Assembly: GCF_003173055.1 (NCBI RefSeq)
Contig: NZ_QGLF01000004.1
Coordinates: 310,001 to 374,000 of the forward strand
DNA length: 64,000 nucleotides
Direction: 5' to 3'
Source of the DNA: Zavarzinia compransoris
Lineage (GTDB): Bacteria; Pseudomonadota; Alphaproteobacteria; Zavarziniales; Zavarziniaceae
The notes beneath the pieces are model-generated. The model was not told the DNA's origin. It made no database searches and saw nothing but the letters and a program-made list of their open reading frames with translations. A program made the position numbers and the translations under genes. Below, piece after piece: positions 40,010 to 46,784 of the stretch (position 1 is the first letter of the stretch; each line of letters opens with the position of its first letter).

Positions 40010-40071
40010 TTTTTCCCTTGAAAACGGCTCCGCGCGGGGCCATATGGGATAGGCGATAGGAGACATCGATC

Positions 40072-40593
40072 ATGGCAAAGACGACCAAGTCTGCCGCGCC
40101 CAAGGCGGCGACGGGCAGCAACGAACGCGGTATCGACATCGGCCTTGCCGAGGCCAGCCGCAAGACGGCGGCGGCGATCCTGAGTGCGGCGCTTGCCGAC
40201 ACGTTCACCGTCTACCTGAAGACTCACAACGCCCATTGGAACGTCACCGGCCCGGACTTCCAGCAGCTTCACATCCTGTTCGAAGGCCAATACGAGGAAT
40301 TGCACGGCTCGATCGACGAGATCGCCGAACGGATCCGCGCCCTGGGCGTGAAGGTGCCGGCATCGCTGGCCGGTTTCGCCCAGGCGTCCTCGATCGCCGA
40401 GACCGCGACCGAACTGACCGCCGACGAAATGGTCCGCGATCTGCTGGCCGCCAACGAGCAGCTGGTGCGCAACCTGCGCAAGGCCGAGGCCGACCTCGGC
40501 GAGCTGGACGACATCGCCTCCGCCGACCTGATGGTGGCCCGGGTCGCGGCGTCGGAAAAGCATGCCTGGATGCTGCGCTCGTTGCTCGGCTGA
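40072..40593 (+). CDS. dps: Dps family ferritin-like DNA-protection protein
   Basis: A 173-residue mini-ferritin that oxidises and stores iron with H2O2 and may bind DNA through its basic N-terminal tail (AKTTKSAAPKAA). The ferroxidase ligands are in KTHNAHWNVTGPDFQQLH and FEGQYEELHGSIDEIAERIR. Length is typical. A hairpin follows the stop. An Irr-like box upstream would be in line with iron-responsive control. Confidence 0.96.
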   Translation: MAKTTKSAAPKAATGSNERGIDIGLAEASRKTAAAILSAALADTFTVYLKTHNAHWNVTGPDFQQLHILFEGQYEELHGSIDEIAERIRALGVKVPASLAGFAQASSIAETATELTADEMVRDLLAANEQLVRNLRKAEADLGELDDIASADLMVARVAASEKHAWMLRSLLG

Positions 40594-40602
40594 TGTCATT
40601 TC

Positions 40603-40634
40603 GGGGCCGGCGCCGTAACATCGCCGCCGGCCCC
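40603..40634 (+). terminator. GC-rich hairpin after dps
   Basis: GGGGCCGGCG (40603-40612) pairs perfectly with CGCCGGCCCC (40625-40634). There is no T-run, so it may only protect the dps message end. Confidence 0.5.
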
Positions 40635-40676
40635 GGCGAATATCCCCGGGCAGGTGTTTGACCGCGGGAGTTCGCC

Positions 40677-41678
40677 ATGTTGATCCGTATCCGCAAGGCC
40701 TGGGACCAGCTTCGGGACAGCGAGGCGACGCCCGAAGCGGTCTTTCTCGACCGGCGCCGGCTGATGACCCTGGCGGCGGCCGGCACCCTGTTCGCGGTTG
40801 GTGCCTGCGATGCGGCGGACGGCCCGGCCCGCGCCGAAGGTGCGGCCAGCGGTTCGACCGGGGCGGCGCCCGATCCCTCGGCCTCTCTCTATCCGGCGAA
40901 GCGGAATCCCGCCTTCACCCTGGACCGGCCGCTGACCGAGGAGCAATGGGCCTCGACCTATAATAATTTCTATGAATTCGGCACCCACAAGCAGGTCTGG
41001 GCCCATGCCGACAAGTTGCAGACCCGGCCCTGGGCCGTGGTGGTGGACGGGCTGGTGGCGAAGCCGGCGACTTTCGCCATCGACGAGCTTCTGGCCAGGG
41101 TCAGCCTGGAGGAACGGCTGTACCGCCACCGCTGCGTCGAAGCCTGGTCCATGGCCGTGCCCTGGACCGGCTTTCCCCTGGCGGCGCTGCTGGCCAAGGT
41201 CGAGCCGCAATCGGCAGCGCGCTATGTCCGCTTCGAGACCTTCAACGACCCGGCGGTGGCCAGCACCCAGCGCCAGCCTTTCTACCCCTGGCCCTATGTC
41301 GAGGGGCTGACGATCGAGGAGGCGGCGAACGACCTCGCCTTCCTGGTCACCGGGGTCTACGGCAAGCCTGCGGCCCCTCAGTTCGGCGCGCCGCTGCGCC
41401 TGGCCCTGCCGTGGAAATACGGTTTCAAGTCGATCAAGTCGATCGTCCGCATCACCCTGACCGACCAGCGCCCGGTCAGCTTCTGGCAGGAACTGGGGCC
41501 GGACGAATACGGCTTCTGGGCCAATGTCAATCCGGCGGTGCCGCATCCCCGCTGGTCCCAGGCCCATGAGCGCGTGCTCGGCACCGAGGAACGCCGCCCG
41601 ACCCTGCTGTTCAACGGCTATGGCGAACAGGTCGCCGGCCTGTACCGGGGCCTGGAGGGCGAGGCGCTCTATATGTAG
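40677..41678 (+). CDS. msrP: Periplasmic protein-methionine-sulfoxide reductase catalytic subunit
   Basis: A 333-residue molybdenum enzyme that repairs oxidised methionines in periplasmic proteins. The Mo-coordinating Cys is in [20 protein letters not shown]; other family parts are [14 protein letters not shown] and [15 protein letters not shown] Tat signal ([20 protein letters not shown]) ends in a lipobox-like VGAC, so it may be lipidated. The heme-membrane partner MsrQ, usually adjacent, is not present. Confidence 0.94.
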   Translation: MLIRIRKAWDQLRDSEATPEAVFLDRRRLMTLAAAGTLFAVGACDAADGPARAEGAASGSTGAAPDPSASLYPAKRNPAFTLDRPLTEEQWASTYNNFYEFGTHKQVWAHADKLQTRPWAVVVDGLVAKPATFAIDELLARVSLEERLYRHRCVEAWSMAVPWTGFPLAALLAKVEPQSAARYVRFETFNDPAVASTQRQPFYPWPYVEGLTIEEAANDLAFLVTGVYGKPAAPQFGAPLRLALPWKYGFKSIKSIVRITLTDQRPVSFWQELGPDEYGFWANVNPAVPHPRWSQAHERVLGTEERRPTLLFNGYGEQVAGLYRGLEGEALYM

Positions 41679-41687
41679 GCGCCGCCC

Positions 41688-41984
41688 TCAGCGATAGAGG
41701 GCGGAGAGCTTTTCCCGGCCGCGCAGGGTCAGGCTCAGGCGGCCATAGGCGAGTTGGGTATCGATATAGCCGCGCTGGCGCGTGCGCCGCACCAGGGCTT
41801 CGAATTCGAGGCTGCTGACGCCCAGTTCCAGGCGGCTGGCCTCGCGGTCGACGAGGCCGAAATCCGCCGTTTCCGACAGGCGCTGCAGCACCATCAGCAA
41901 TTCGCCGATCTGCCGGTCCTGCGCCTGGGGCAGCAGGGCGGGATGGGAATCGCCGTAGACATAGGTGGGGCGCATCGCCTTCAC
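41688..41984 (-). CDS. Small winged-helix-like hypothetical protein
   Basis: A 98-residue protein I do not recognise. The central part, LVDREASRLELGVSSLEFEA followed by LVRRTRQRGYIDTQLAYGRL and SLTLRGREKLSALYR, has the helix-helix-wing pattern of a winged-helix DNA-binding domain. Its start overlaps the stop of the upstream 88-residue gene by 4 bases (ATGA), so the two form a coupled operon. It converges on msrP, 9 bases away. Confidence 0.65.
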   Translation of the reverse strand: MKAMRPTYVYGDSHPALLPQAQDRQIGELLMVLQRLSETADFGLVDREASRLELGVSSLEFEALVRRTRQRGYIDTQLAYGRLSLTLRGREKLSALYR

Positions 41985-42247
41985 TCCTCTTTCGCGGCGC
42001 GGGCCGGGGCGGGCGCATCCGCGTTCTGTCGTAACTGGAAAACCACATTCTCGGCCAGGCTGAGACCATCCTTCAGGACGCGCGCGATCTCATGGGCCAG
42101 GGCGAAATCGTCCTGCTTCAACTGACGATCGAGAAAGCGCTGGTTCACCGTCATCATGGTGTCCAGCACGCTGGCCTGGATTTCGCGGCGCATCAGCTCG
42201 ATCTGCTGCACCGTCAGGGAGATTGCGGCACTGAAGTCGGGCTGCAT
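41981..42247 (-). CDS. Hypothetical helical protein, 88 aa
   Basis: An 88-residue protein with no recognised family. It is predicted mostly helical: LTVQQIELMRREIQASVLDT, FLDRQLKQDDFALAHEIARV and LKDGLSLAENVVFQLRQ. ATG at 42247 has AGGAGG about 11 bases upstream; an in-frame ATG at 42349 would make a poorly conserved-looking leader. It is first in a two-gene operon with the winged-helix-like gene, preceded by an AT-rich region with repeated CCCATTT-type sites. Confidence 0.65.
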   Translation of the reverse strand: MQPDFSAAISLTVQQIELMRREIQASVLDTMMTVNQRFLDRQLKQDDFALAHEIARVLKDGLSLAENVVFQLRQNADAPAPARAAKEE

Positions 42248-42344
42248 CGATGGTCTCGCCTCCTGCGGAAAAGCCGGCAACGCGGTGTTGTTGTGTGGTG
42301 ATGAGAGTGGACCCGGCAACCGACCAAAATCGACGGTATTAATA

Positions 42345-42473
42345 TCCAAAATGGGTAATTAACGGATGTGGGGATTCCCGCGGGGCAGCGCAGGTGGCGG
42401 AAACGCTGAAGAATCCCGCTAAATTGGGTCAATGTTTATTCCCATTTTGGACTAAAACATTAAATGGGAATAA
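42345..42473. repeat. Three copies of an AAATGGG/CCCATTT operator-like motif
   Basis: TCCAAAATGGG at 42345-42355, its exact reverse complement CCCATTTTGGA at 42441-42451, and TAAATGGGAATAA at 42461-42473. The second and third copies flank a likely promoter for the minus-strand orphan operon; the first lies closer to the gene. No regulator is known to me for this sequence. Confidence 0.6.
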
Positions 42474-42505
42474 CTGCCGGCCCTCCGGATCCGGCCGCGC
42501 AAGGC

Positions 42506-42533
42506 AAAAAAATGCCGGGCCAAAGGCCCGGCA
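42506..42533 (-). terminator. Strong intrinsic terminator of the small RNA
   Basis: Perfect TGCCGGGCC/GGCCCGGCA stem with 3-base loop, then seven consecutive T on the minus strand. This is the best intrinsic terminator in the window. Confidence 0.9.
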
Positions 42534-42667
42534 AGTCATACAGGGAGGCTTCACGTCAAAAGACCGTGAAGGTGGTCAGGGGAATGGGGGGCAAACCGCC
42601 TGACCGGATACAGGACCGGGGGAGGGAGTGGTCCTGCATCCAAGGCCGCTGCCAGGCAGCGGCGTCA
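42506..42667 (-). ncRNA. Candidate trans-acting small RNA with anti-Shine-Dalgarno loops (AbcR-like position)
   Basis: Reading the minus strand: stem 42645-42663; a 12-bp stem 42606-42617/42630-42641 with loop ACTCCCTCCCCC; a 7-bp stem 42574-42580/42599-42605 whose loop contains GCCCCCC; a 7-bp stem 42549-42555/42565-42571 with a U-rich loop; a linker with CCTCCCTG (42541-42548); and a perfect 9-bp terminator hairpin 42513-42533 followed by seven T. One pair of the 12-bp stem is G.U on this strand but A.C on the other, which supports minus-strand transcription. It is directly downstream of lsrB/vtlR. The 5' end (about 42667) is guessed from a TAAATA box at 42674-42679. Confidence 0.7.
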
Positions 42668-42739
42668 GATGAATATTTAGTCCTGCACCCGCTCAGTCAC
42701 CATTGCTAATGCGAGCGGCGGCTGTTGCATTTTTTGCAT

Positions 42740-42769
42740 GGAACCGGATTGGCGGTAAAATCCGGTTCC
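42740..42769 (-). terminator. Hairpin downstream of lsrB
   Basis: GGAACCGGAT/ATCCGGTTCC perfect 10-bp stem with 10-base loop, about 55 bases after the lsrB stop. No T-run follows, so it may separate lsrB from the small RNA only partly. Confidence 0.45.
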
Positions 42770-42822
42770 AAATCAACAATATGACAAAATTGTCATTATG
42801 CTGCACTGCGATGGTTCCGGGG

Positions 42823-43713
42823 TCAGAACCCCCATTCCGCCACTTTCCGCAGCATGAAGTCGCGGAACACGGCGATACGCTTGGTATCGCGCAATTCTTC
42901 CGGATAGACGAAATAAGTGTCGAAGGTCGGGCCCGCGCTGTCGGGCAGGACCTGGGTCAGCTTGGTATTGCCGCGCGCCACATAGTCGGGCAGGGCGGCG
43001 ATGCCGAGCCCGGATTCAACCGCCAGCATCAGGGCATAGATATTGTTGACGGTGAAGATGGGCTTCCGCGGTTTCTGGGGATCGGGCGATTTCGCCAGCA
43101 GCCAGTTCACGTCGGCCAGCGGCTGGGGCACGGCCGCGCCATAGGCGAGCACGGCGTGATTGTCGAGATCGTCGATATTCTTCGGCGCGCCGAAGCGCTT
43201 CAGGTAGCTGGGCGCGGCATAGAGGTGGTTGGTCACCTGCACCAGCCGGCGCTGCACCAGATCGGCCTGGACCGGGGCGCGGAAGCGGATGGCGATATCC
43301 GCCTCGCGCATGCCGAGGTCGAGTTCGTCGTCGTCGAGGATCAGGTGGACCCGGATATCGGGATAGAGGTCGACGAATTCCTTGATCCGGGGGGTGAGCC
43401 ACAGCATGCCGAAGCTGACCGTGGTGGTGACGCGCAATTCGCCCCGCGGCTTGTCCTTCGAATCCGCCAGCATGGCTTCCGCCATCGCCAGCTTGGCGAA
43501 GACGTCATGGGCGGTCCTGAACAGCAGTTCGCCCTGTTCGGTCAGGATCAGGCCGCGCGCATGGCGGTGGAACAGCGATACCTTCAGGCTTTCCTCAAGG
43601 GCGCTGATCTGCCGGCTGACCGCCGATTGCGACAGGTTCAGCACTTCGCCCGCATGGGTGAAGCTGCCCGCCTCGGCGACGGCATGGAAAATCCTCAGCT
43701 TGTCCCAGTCCAT
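42823..43713 (-). CDS. lsrB: LysR-type regulator LsrB/VtlR
   Basis: A 296-residue LysR regulator. N-terminal helix-turn-helix: MDWDKLRIFHAVAEAGSFTH, LSQSAVSRQISALEE and LFHRHARGLILTEQGELL. These closely resemble LsrB of Sinorhizobium and VtlR of Brucella and Agrobacterium. The gene order lrp, trxB, lsrB seen here is the one found with lsrB in rhizobia. LsrB/VtlR controls envelope and redox functions, and VtlR activates an AbcR-type small RNA and small DUF1127 proteins. ATG at 43713 gives the family start; another ATG directly precedes it. Confidence 0.88.
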   Translation of the reverse strand: MDWDKLRIFHAVAEAGSFTHAGEVLNLSQSAVSRQISALEESLKVSLFHRHARGLILTEQGELLFRTAHDVFAKLAMAEAMLADSKDKPRGELRVTTTVSFGMLWLTPRIKEFVDLYPDIRVHLILDDDELDLGMREADIAIRFRAPVQADLVQRRLVQVTNHLYAAPSYLKRFGAPKNIDDLDNHAVLAYGAAVPQPLADVNWLLAKSPDPQKPRKPIFTVNNIYALMLAVESGLGIAALPDYVARGNTKLTQVLPDSAGPTFDTYFVYPEELRDTKRIAVFRDFMLRKVAEWGF

Positions 43714-43750
43714 CATCGCGCGCCCCCCTGCTGCGCACGCCCTGCCGCCG

Positions 43751-44719
43751 TCACTCGGCGGCTGCCGCTCGCTCGTCTTCGTGTTGGCCGAGGAAGCGTT
43801 CCGCCTCCAGGGCAGCCATGCAGCCCATGCCGGCGGCGGTCACCGCCTGGCGATAGACGTGATCCTTGACGTCGCCCGCGGCGAAGACGCCGGGGATGCT
43901 GGTCGCGGTCGAGTCCGGGGCCGTCAGCAGATAGCCCTGGTCGTCCATCGGCAGCTTGCCCTTGAAAAGCTCGGTCGCCGGCGAATGGCCGATGGCGACG
44001 AAGAAACCGTCGGTCGGCAGTTCCGTGACCTCGCCGGTCAGGATGTTGCGCAGGCGCACGCCGGTCACGCCCGGCGGATCCTCGCCGCCCAGGATCTCCT
44101 CGACGGCGCTGTTCCACACCACCGAGACCTTGGGATGGGCGAGCAGGCGGCGCTGGTTGGTCTTGTCCGCGCGCAGCTCGCCGCGCCGGTGCACCAGCGT
44201 CACCTTGGCGGCGTGATTGGTCAGGTAGAGCGCTTCCTCGACCGCGGTATTGCCGCCGCCGACGACGACCACCGTCTTGCCGCGATAGAAGAAGCCGTCG
44301 CAGGTGGCGCAGGCGGAAACGCCGAAGCCCTGGAATTTCTGTTCCGACGCCAGGCCCAGCCATTTGGCGCTGGCGCCGGTCGCGATGATCACCGTGTCGG
44401 CGGTATAGACCGTGCCCGAATCGCCGGTCAGGGTGAAGGGGCGCTGGCCGAAATCGACCTCGGCGATGATGTCGTCGATGATGGTGGTGCCGACGTGGCG
44501 GGCCTGGGCCTCCATCTGCTCCATCAGCCAGGGGCCCTGGATTGCTTCGGCGAAGCCCGGGTAATTCTCGACCTCGGTGGTGATGGTCAATTGGCCGCCC
44601 GGGGTCAGGCCGCGCACCATGACCGGGTCGAGGCAGGCGCGGGCGGCATAGATCGCCGCCGTGCAGCCGGCCGGGCCCGAGCCGATGATCAGCACCTTGG
44701 CGTGGCGACGCTCCGACAT
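43751..44719 (-). CDS. trxB: Thioredoxin-disulfide reductase
   Basis: A 322-residue flavoenzyme that reduces thioredoxin with NADPH. FAD motif KVLIIGSGPAGCTAAIYAAR, redox pair in SACATCDGFFYRGK, NADPH motif VVVVGGGNTAVEEALYL, and the C-terminal FAD segment GVFAAGDVKDHVYRQA. ATG at 44719. lsrB follows by 37 bases on the same strand, and lrp is divergent. Confidence 0.97.
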   Translation of the reverse strand: MSERRHAKVLIIGSGPAGCTAAIYAARACLDPVMVRGLTPGGQLTITTEVENYPGFAEAIQGPWLMEQMEAQARHVGTTIIDDIIAEVDFGQRPFTLTGDSGTVYTADTVIIATGASAKWLGLASEQKFQGFGVSACATCDGFFYRGKTVVVVGGGNTAVEEALYLTNHAAKVTLVHRRGELRADKTNQRRLLAHPKVSVVWNSAVEEILGGEDPPGVTGVRLRNILTGEVTELPTDGFFVAIGHSPATELFKGKLPMDDQGYLLTAPDSTATSIPGVFAAGDVKDHVYRQAVTAAGMGCMAALEAERFLGQHEDERAAAAE

Positions 44720-45024
44720 TCCCAATATACTCCGCGGTTCTCGATCGCGCCGCCCCCCGGATGCGCCATGCGGTCGCGGCGGGCGAAGACGATGGGTTGA
44801 GAGAATCGCCCATATGGGGTTTCTCTTCCCCGACATGTTATGCGTTGCGGGCATGGCGCGCCAAGAGGCGGCGCAGCGCTTTCGCGCCGGAACTTGACGG
44901 CGACCGTTTATGGCGTGTAATCCCGCGCTGCGCCGATGTTTCCGCGAATTTGCACCATGATTGGCGAAATTTTCTTTCTCAACGCCGTGCCGGGCCTGAT
45001 AATGCGCCGCCACAGGGGGAGCGC
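44720..45024. other. Divergent trxB/lrp promoter region
   Basis: About 305 bases with AT-rich segments near 44940-45005. A GATAAT at 44997-45002 could be a -10 element for lrp, but I find no convincing -35 and do not assign promoters. Confidence 0.4.
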
Positions 45025-45522
45025 ATGACCAAGGTTAAGCTCGACGATATCGACGTGCAGATTCTCGATCACCTTCAGTCCGATGGCCGCATGACCAATG
45101 TCGATCTGGCCCGGAAGGTCGGGATTTCGGCGCCGCCCTGTCTTCGTCGTGTCCGCGCCCTCGAGGAATCGGGCTATATCAAGGGCTACCACGCCGAGGT
45201 CGATGCCGAGGCGCTGGGCTTCGAAGTGACGGTCTTCGCCATGGTCGGCCTTGCCAGCCAGGCCGAATCGGACCTCGTCGCCTTCGAGGAACGGGTGCGG
45301 AACATGCCGCTGGTCCGCGAATGCTGGATGCTGAACGGCGAAATCGATTTCATCCTGAAGATCGTCGCCCGCGACCTTGCCGAATTCCAGGGCTTCCTGA
45401 CCCGCGAACTGACCCCGGCGCCCAATGTCGCCAGCGTGAAGACCAGCTTCACCATCCGGAACGGCAAGCACGCCCCGGGCGTCCCCTTCGGCCTGCCGCC
45501 CCGGCCGGCGCGGGCCCGTTAG
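45025..45522 (+). CDS. lrp: Lrp/AsnC family regulator
   Basis: A 165-residue regulator with N-terminal helix-turn-helix (LDDIDVQILDHLQSDGRMTN, VGISAPPCLRRVRALEESG) and a C-terminal RAM ligand-binding domain (EVTVFAMVGLASQAESDLVA, RECWMLNGEIDFILKIVARD). ATG at 45025 has GGGGGAG at 45015-45021. It belongs to the Lrp type found divergent from trxB-lsrB in alphaproteobacteria, and may sense an amino acid such as leucine. Confidence 0.92.
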   Translation: MTKVKLDDIDVQILDHLQSDGRMTNVDLARKVGISAPPCLRRVRALEESGYIKGYHAEVDAEALGFEVTVFAMVGLASQAESDLVAFEERVRNMPLVRECWMLNGEIDFILKIVARDLAEFQGFLTRELTPAPNVASVKTSFTIRNGKHAPGVPFGLPPRPARAR

Positions 45523-45529
45523 GGCGGCC

Positions 45530-45652
45530 TTGCTGACGGCTTTCGGCCCCGGCATCTGGATTGCGGACGGTCCCGGGGTCGCGGTCGCCGGCTTTCGCTC
45601 TCCGACCCGGATGGCCGTCGTCCGGCTGGCGGACCGGCTGAGCCCGGTCACG
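45530..45652 (+). pseudogene. Remnant of a DUF4336 gene (N-terminal fragment)
   Basis: A frame beginning at TTG 45530 encodes LTAFGPGIWIADGPGVAVAG then FRSPTRMAVVRLAD, which closely matches the N-terminus of DUF4336 (metallo-hydrolase-like) proteins. After that the expected glycine and LFLWSPV-type segment is collapsed to RLSPVTVS, and the frame runs antisense into the cation transporter gene. Only about 40 of the usual 200-plus residues are left, so it is a decayed or deleted gene. Confidence 0.6.
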
Positions 45653-46256
45653 GTTTCGCGGCCGCATGTTCCGCCCGGGCGGTCTGCCAGACTTCATGGG
45701 CGGCATCCGCGTTCATCGCCGCGATGGCAAGGCCCACGATCAGGTCCGGCCACGCCGAGGGCCACAGGAAGGCGGTGACCAGCCCGGCAGCGATGATGGC
45801 GAGATTGGCCAGGGCATCGTTGCGGGCGGAGAGAAAGGCGGCGCGGGTCAGGCTGCCCGCCCGGCGCCGGAAGCGTGTCAGCAGGGCGGCGCAGAAGAGG
45901 TTGACCGCCAGCGCCCCCGCGCCGGCCAGCGACAGGGGCAGCGGATCGGGGGCGAGTGGGGCATTGAACTTGTCCCAGGCCGTCCACAGCGTCGCCACCG
46001 CCGGGGCGAGCAGAATGGCCGACAGGGCCATCCCGGCCCGCGCCCGGTTCGCGGCGCTCCAGCCCAGGGCGGCGAGGATCAGCAGGTTGACCAGGGTGTC
46101 TTCCAGGAAGTCGACCGAATCGGCGAAGAGGGAAACCGATCCGATCGCCAGCGCGACGGCGAATTCGACGCCGAAATAGGCGAGATTGAGCAGGGCGACC
46201 GCGGCGACCGCCCGGCGCAGGGCGGGATCGGATTCGGTTTGGGAAGACGGGGCCAT
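45648..46256 (-). CDS. Cation diffusion facilitator-like membrane protein
   Basis: A 202-residue protein with five or six membrane helices, resembling the membrane part of CDF transporters (SVSLFADSVDFLEDTLVNLL, and FLSARNDALANLAIIAAGLV). It lacks the C-terminal cytoplasmic domain and the metal-site His seen in zinc CDFs is not conserved (FADSVDF), so metal specificity is uncertain. ATG at 46256 lies one base past the crcB stop, with GGAG 8 bases upstream inside crcB. It is therefore probably expressed under the fluoride riboswitch. Confidence 0.75.
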   Translation of the reverse strand: MAPSSQTESDPALRRAVAAVALLNLAYFGVEFAVALAIGSVSLFADSVDFLEDTLVNLLILAALGWSAANRARAGMALSAILLAPAVATLWTAWDKFNAPLAPDPLPLSLAGAGALAVNLFCAALLTRFRRRAGSLTRAAFLSARNDALANLAIIAAGLVTAFLWPSAWPDLIVGLAIAAMNADAAHEVWQTARAEHAAAKP

Positions 46257-46257
46257 A

Positions 46258-46653
46258 TCAGTCACTCCAGGCGCGGGTAAGCAGCAGCATGCCGAACAGG
46301 GCGCCGCAGGAAACGATCACGCTCGCCAGGGCATAGGCGATGGCGGCGGCGGCCTGGCCGCGCGCCCACAGGTTCACGCTGTCGAGCGAGAAGGCCGAGA
46401 AGGTGGTGAAGCCGCCGATGATGCCGGTGGTCAGGAACAATTGCAGGGACTGGCCGGGCGGGGGCGAGCGGGCGAACATGCCGACGACCAGCCCCATCGC
46501 CGCCGAGCCGGCGATATTGATCAGCAATGTGCCATAAGGAAAGCCGGGGCCGAGGACCTGAAGCGAGAGCCTGCCCATGCAATGCCGGAGCATGCCCCCG
46601 ATTCCCGAGCCGATGAAGACGACGACGTAACCGGCGAAAACGGTATTGCCCAT
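46258..46653 (-). CDS. crcB: Fluoride channel CrcB/Fluc
   Basis: A 131-residue dual-topology channel that expels fluoride. Four membrane helices and the signature GGFTTFSAFSLDSVNL (fluoride-track Phe and central sodium site) are present, with GGMLRHCMGRLS near the N-terminus and GTLLINIAGSAAMGLVVG. ATG at 46653; the fluoride riboswitch lies 35-80 bases upstream. Confidence 0.96.
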   Translation of the reverse strand: MGNTVFAGYVVVFIGSGIGGMLRHCMGRLSLQVLGPGFPYGTLLINIAGSAAMGLVVGMFARSPPPGQSLQLFLTTGIIGGFTTFSAFSLDSVNLWARGQAAAAIAYALASVIVSCGALFGMLLLTRAWSD

Positions 46654-46685
46654 GAATATCCTGCCCGCGCCGGACGGCGCGCCGT

Positions 46686-46735
46686 TGCAGGAGTCATCAG
46701 CATCATCGCGGTTACAAGGGAGACCCCATTCCCAT
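46686..46735 (-). promoter_or_regulatory. Fluoride (crcB-motif) riboswitch
   Basis: On the minus strand: GGGA (46733-46730), AT, GGGGTC (46727-46722), TCCC (46721-46718), a TTGTAACC joining segment, a short GC-GATGAT-GC hairpin, TGAT, then GACTCC (46695-46690). GGGA pairs with TCCC, and GGGGTC with GACTCC (one G.U), making the crcB pseudoknot layout; the GCTGATGACTCCT end is very close to consensus. It precedes crcB by 36 bases. When fluoride is bound, expression is expected to rise. Confidence 0.85.
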
Positions 46736-46784
46736 TCGCCACTGTGCCAGAAGCGGGCGGGCCGGGCAACCGGCGGCGCGCGGC

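Larger units (their letters stand above)
42248..42822. other. 575-bp regulatory region between lsrB and the orphan operon
   Basis: AT-rich stretches and at least six hairpins. Two parts are listed separately: the operator-like repeats at 42345-42473 and the small RNA at 42506-42667. Short plus-strand frames in it (e.g. 42394-42603) are interrupted by RNA-like structure and are not called. A perfect ATGACAA-AA-TTGTCAT palindrome lies at 42781-42796. Confidence 0.7.

Noticed and set aside
42394..42709. Short plus-strand frames in the lsrB downstream region
   Set aside because: They run through several strong hairpins and a terminator read on the other strand; low-complexity products.
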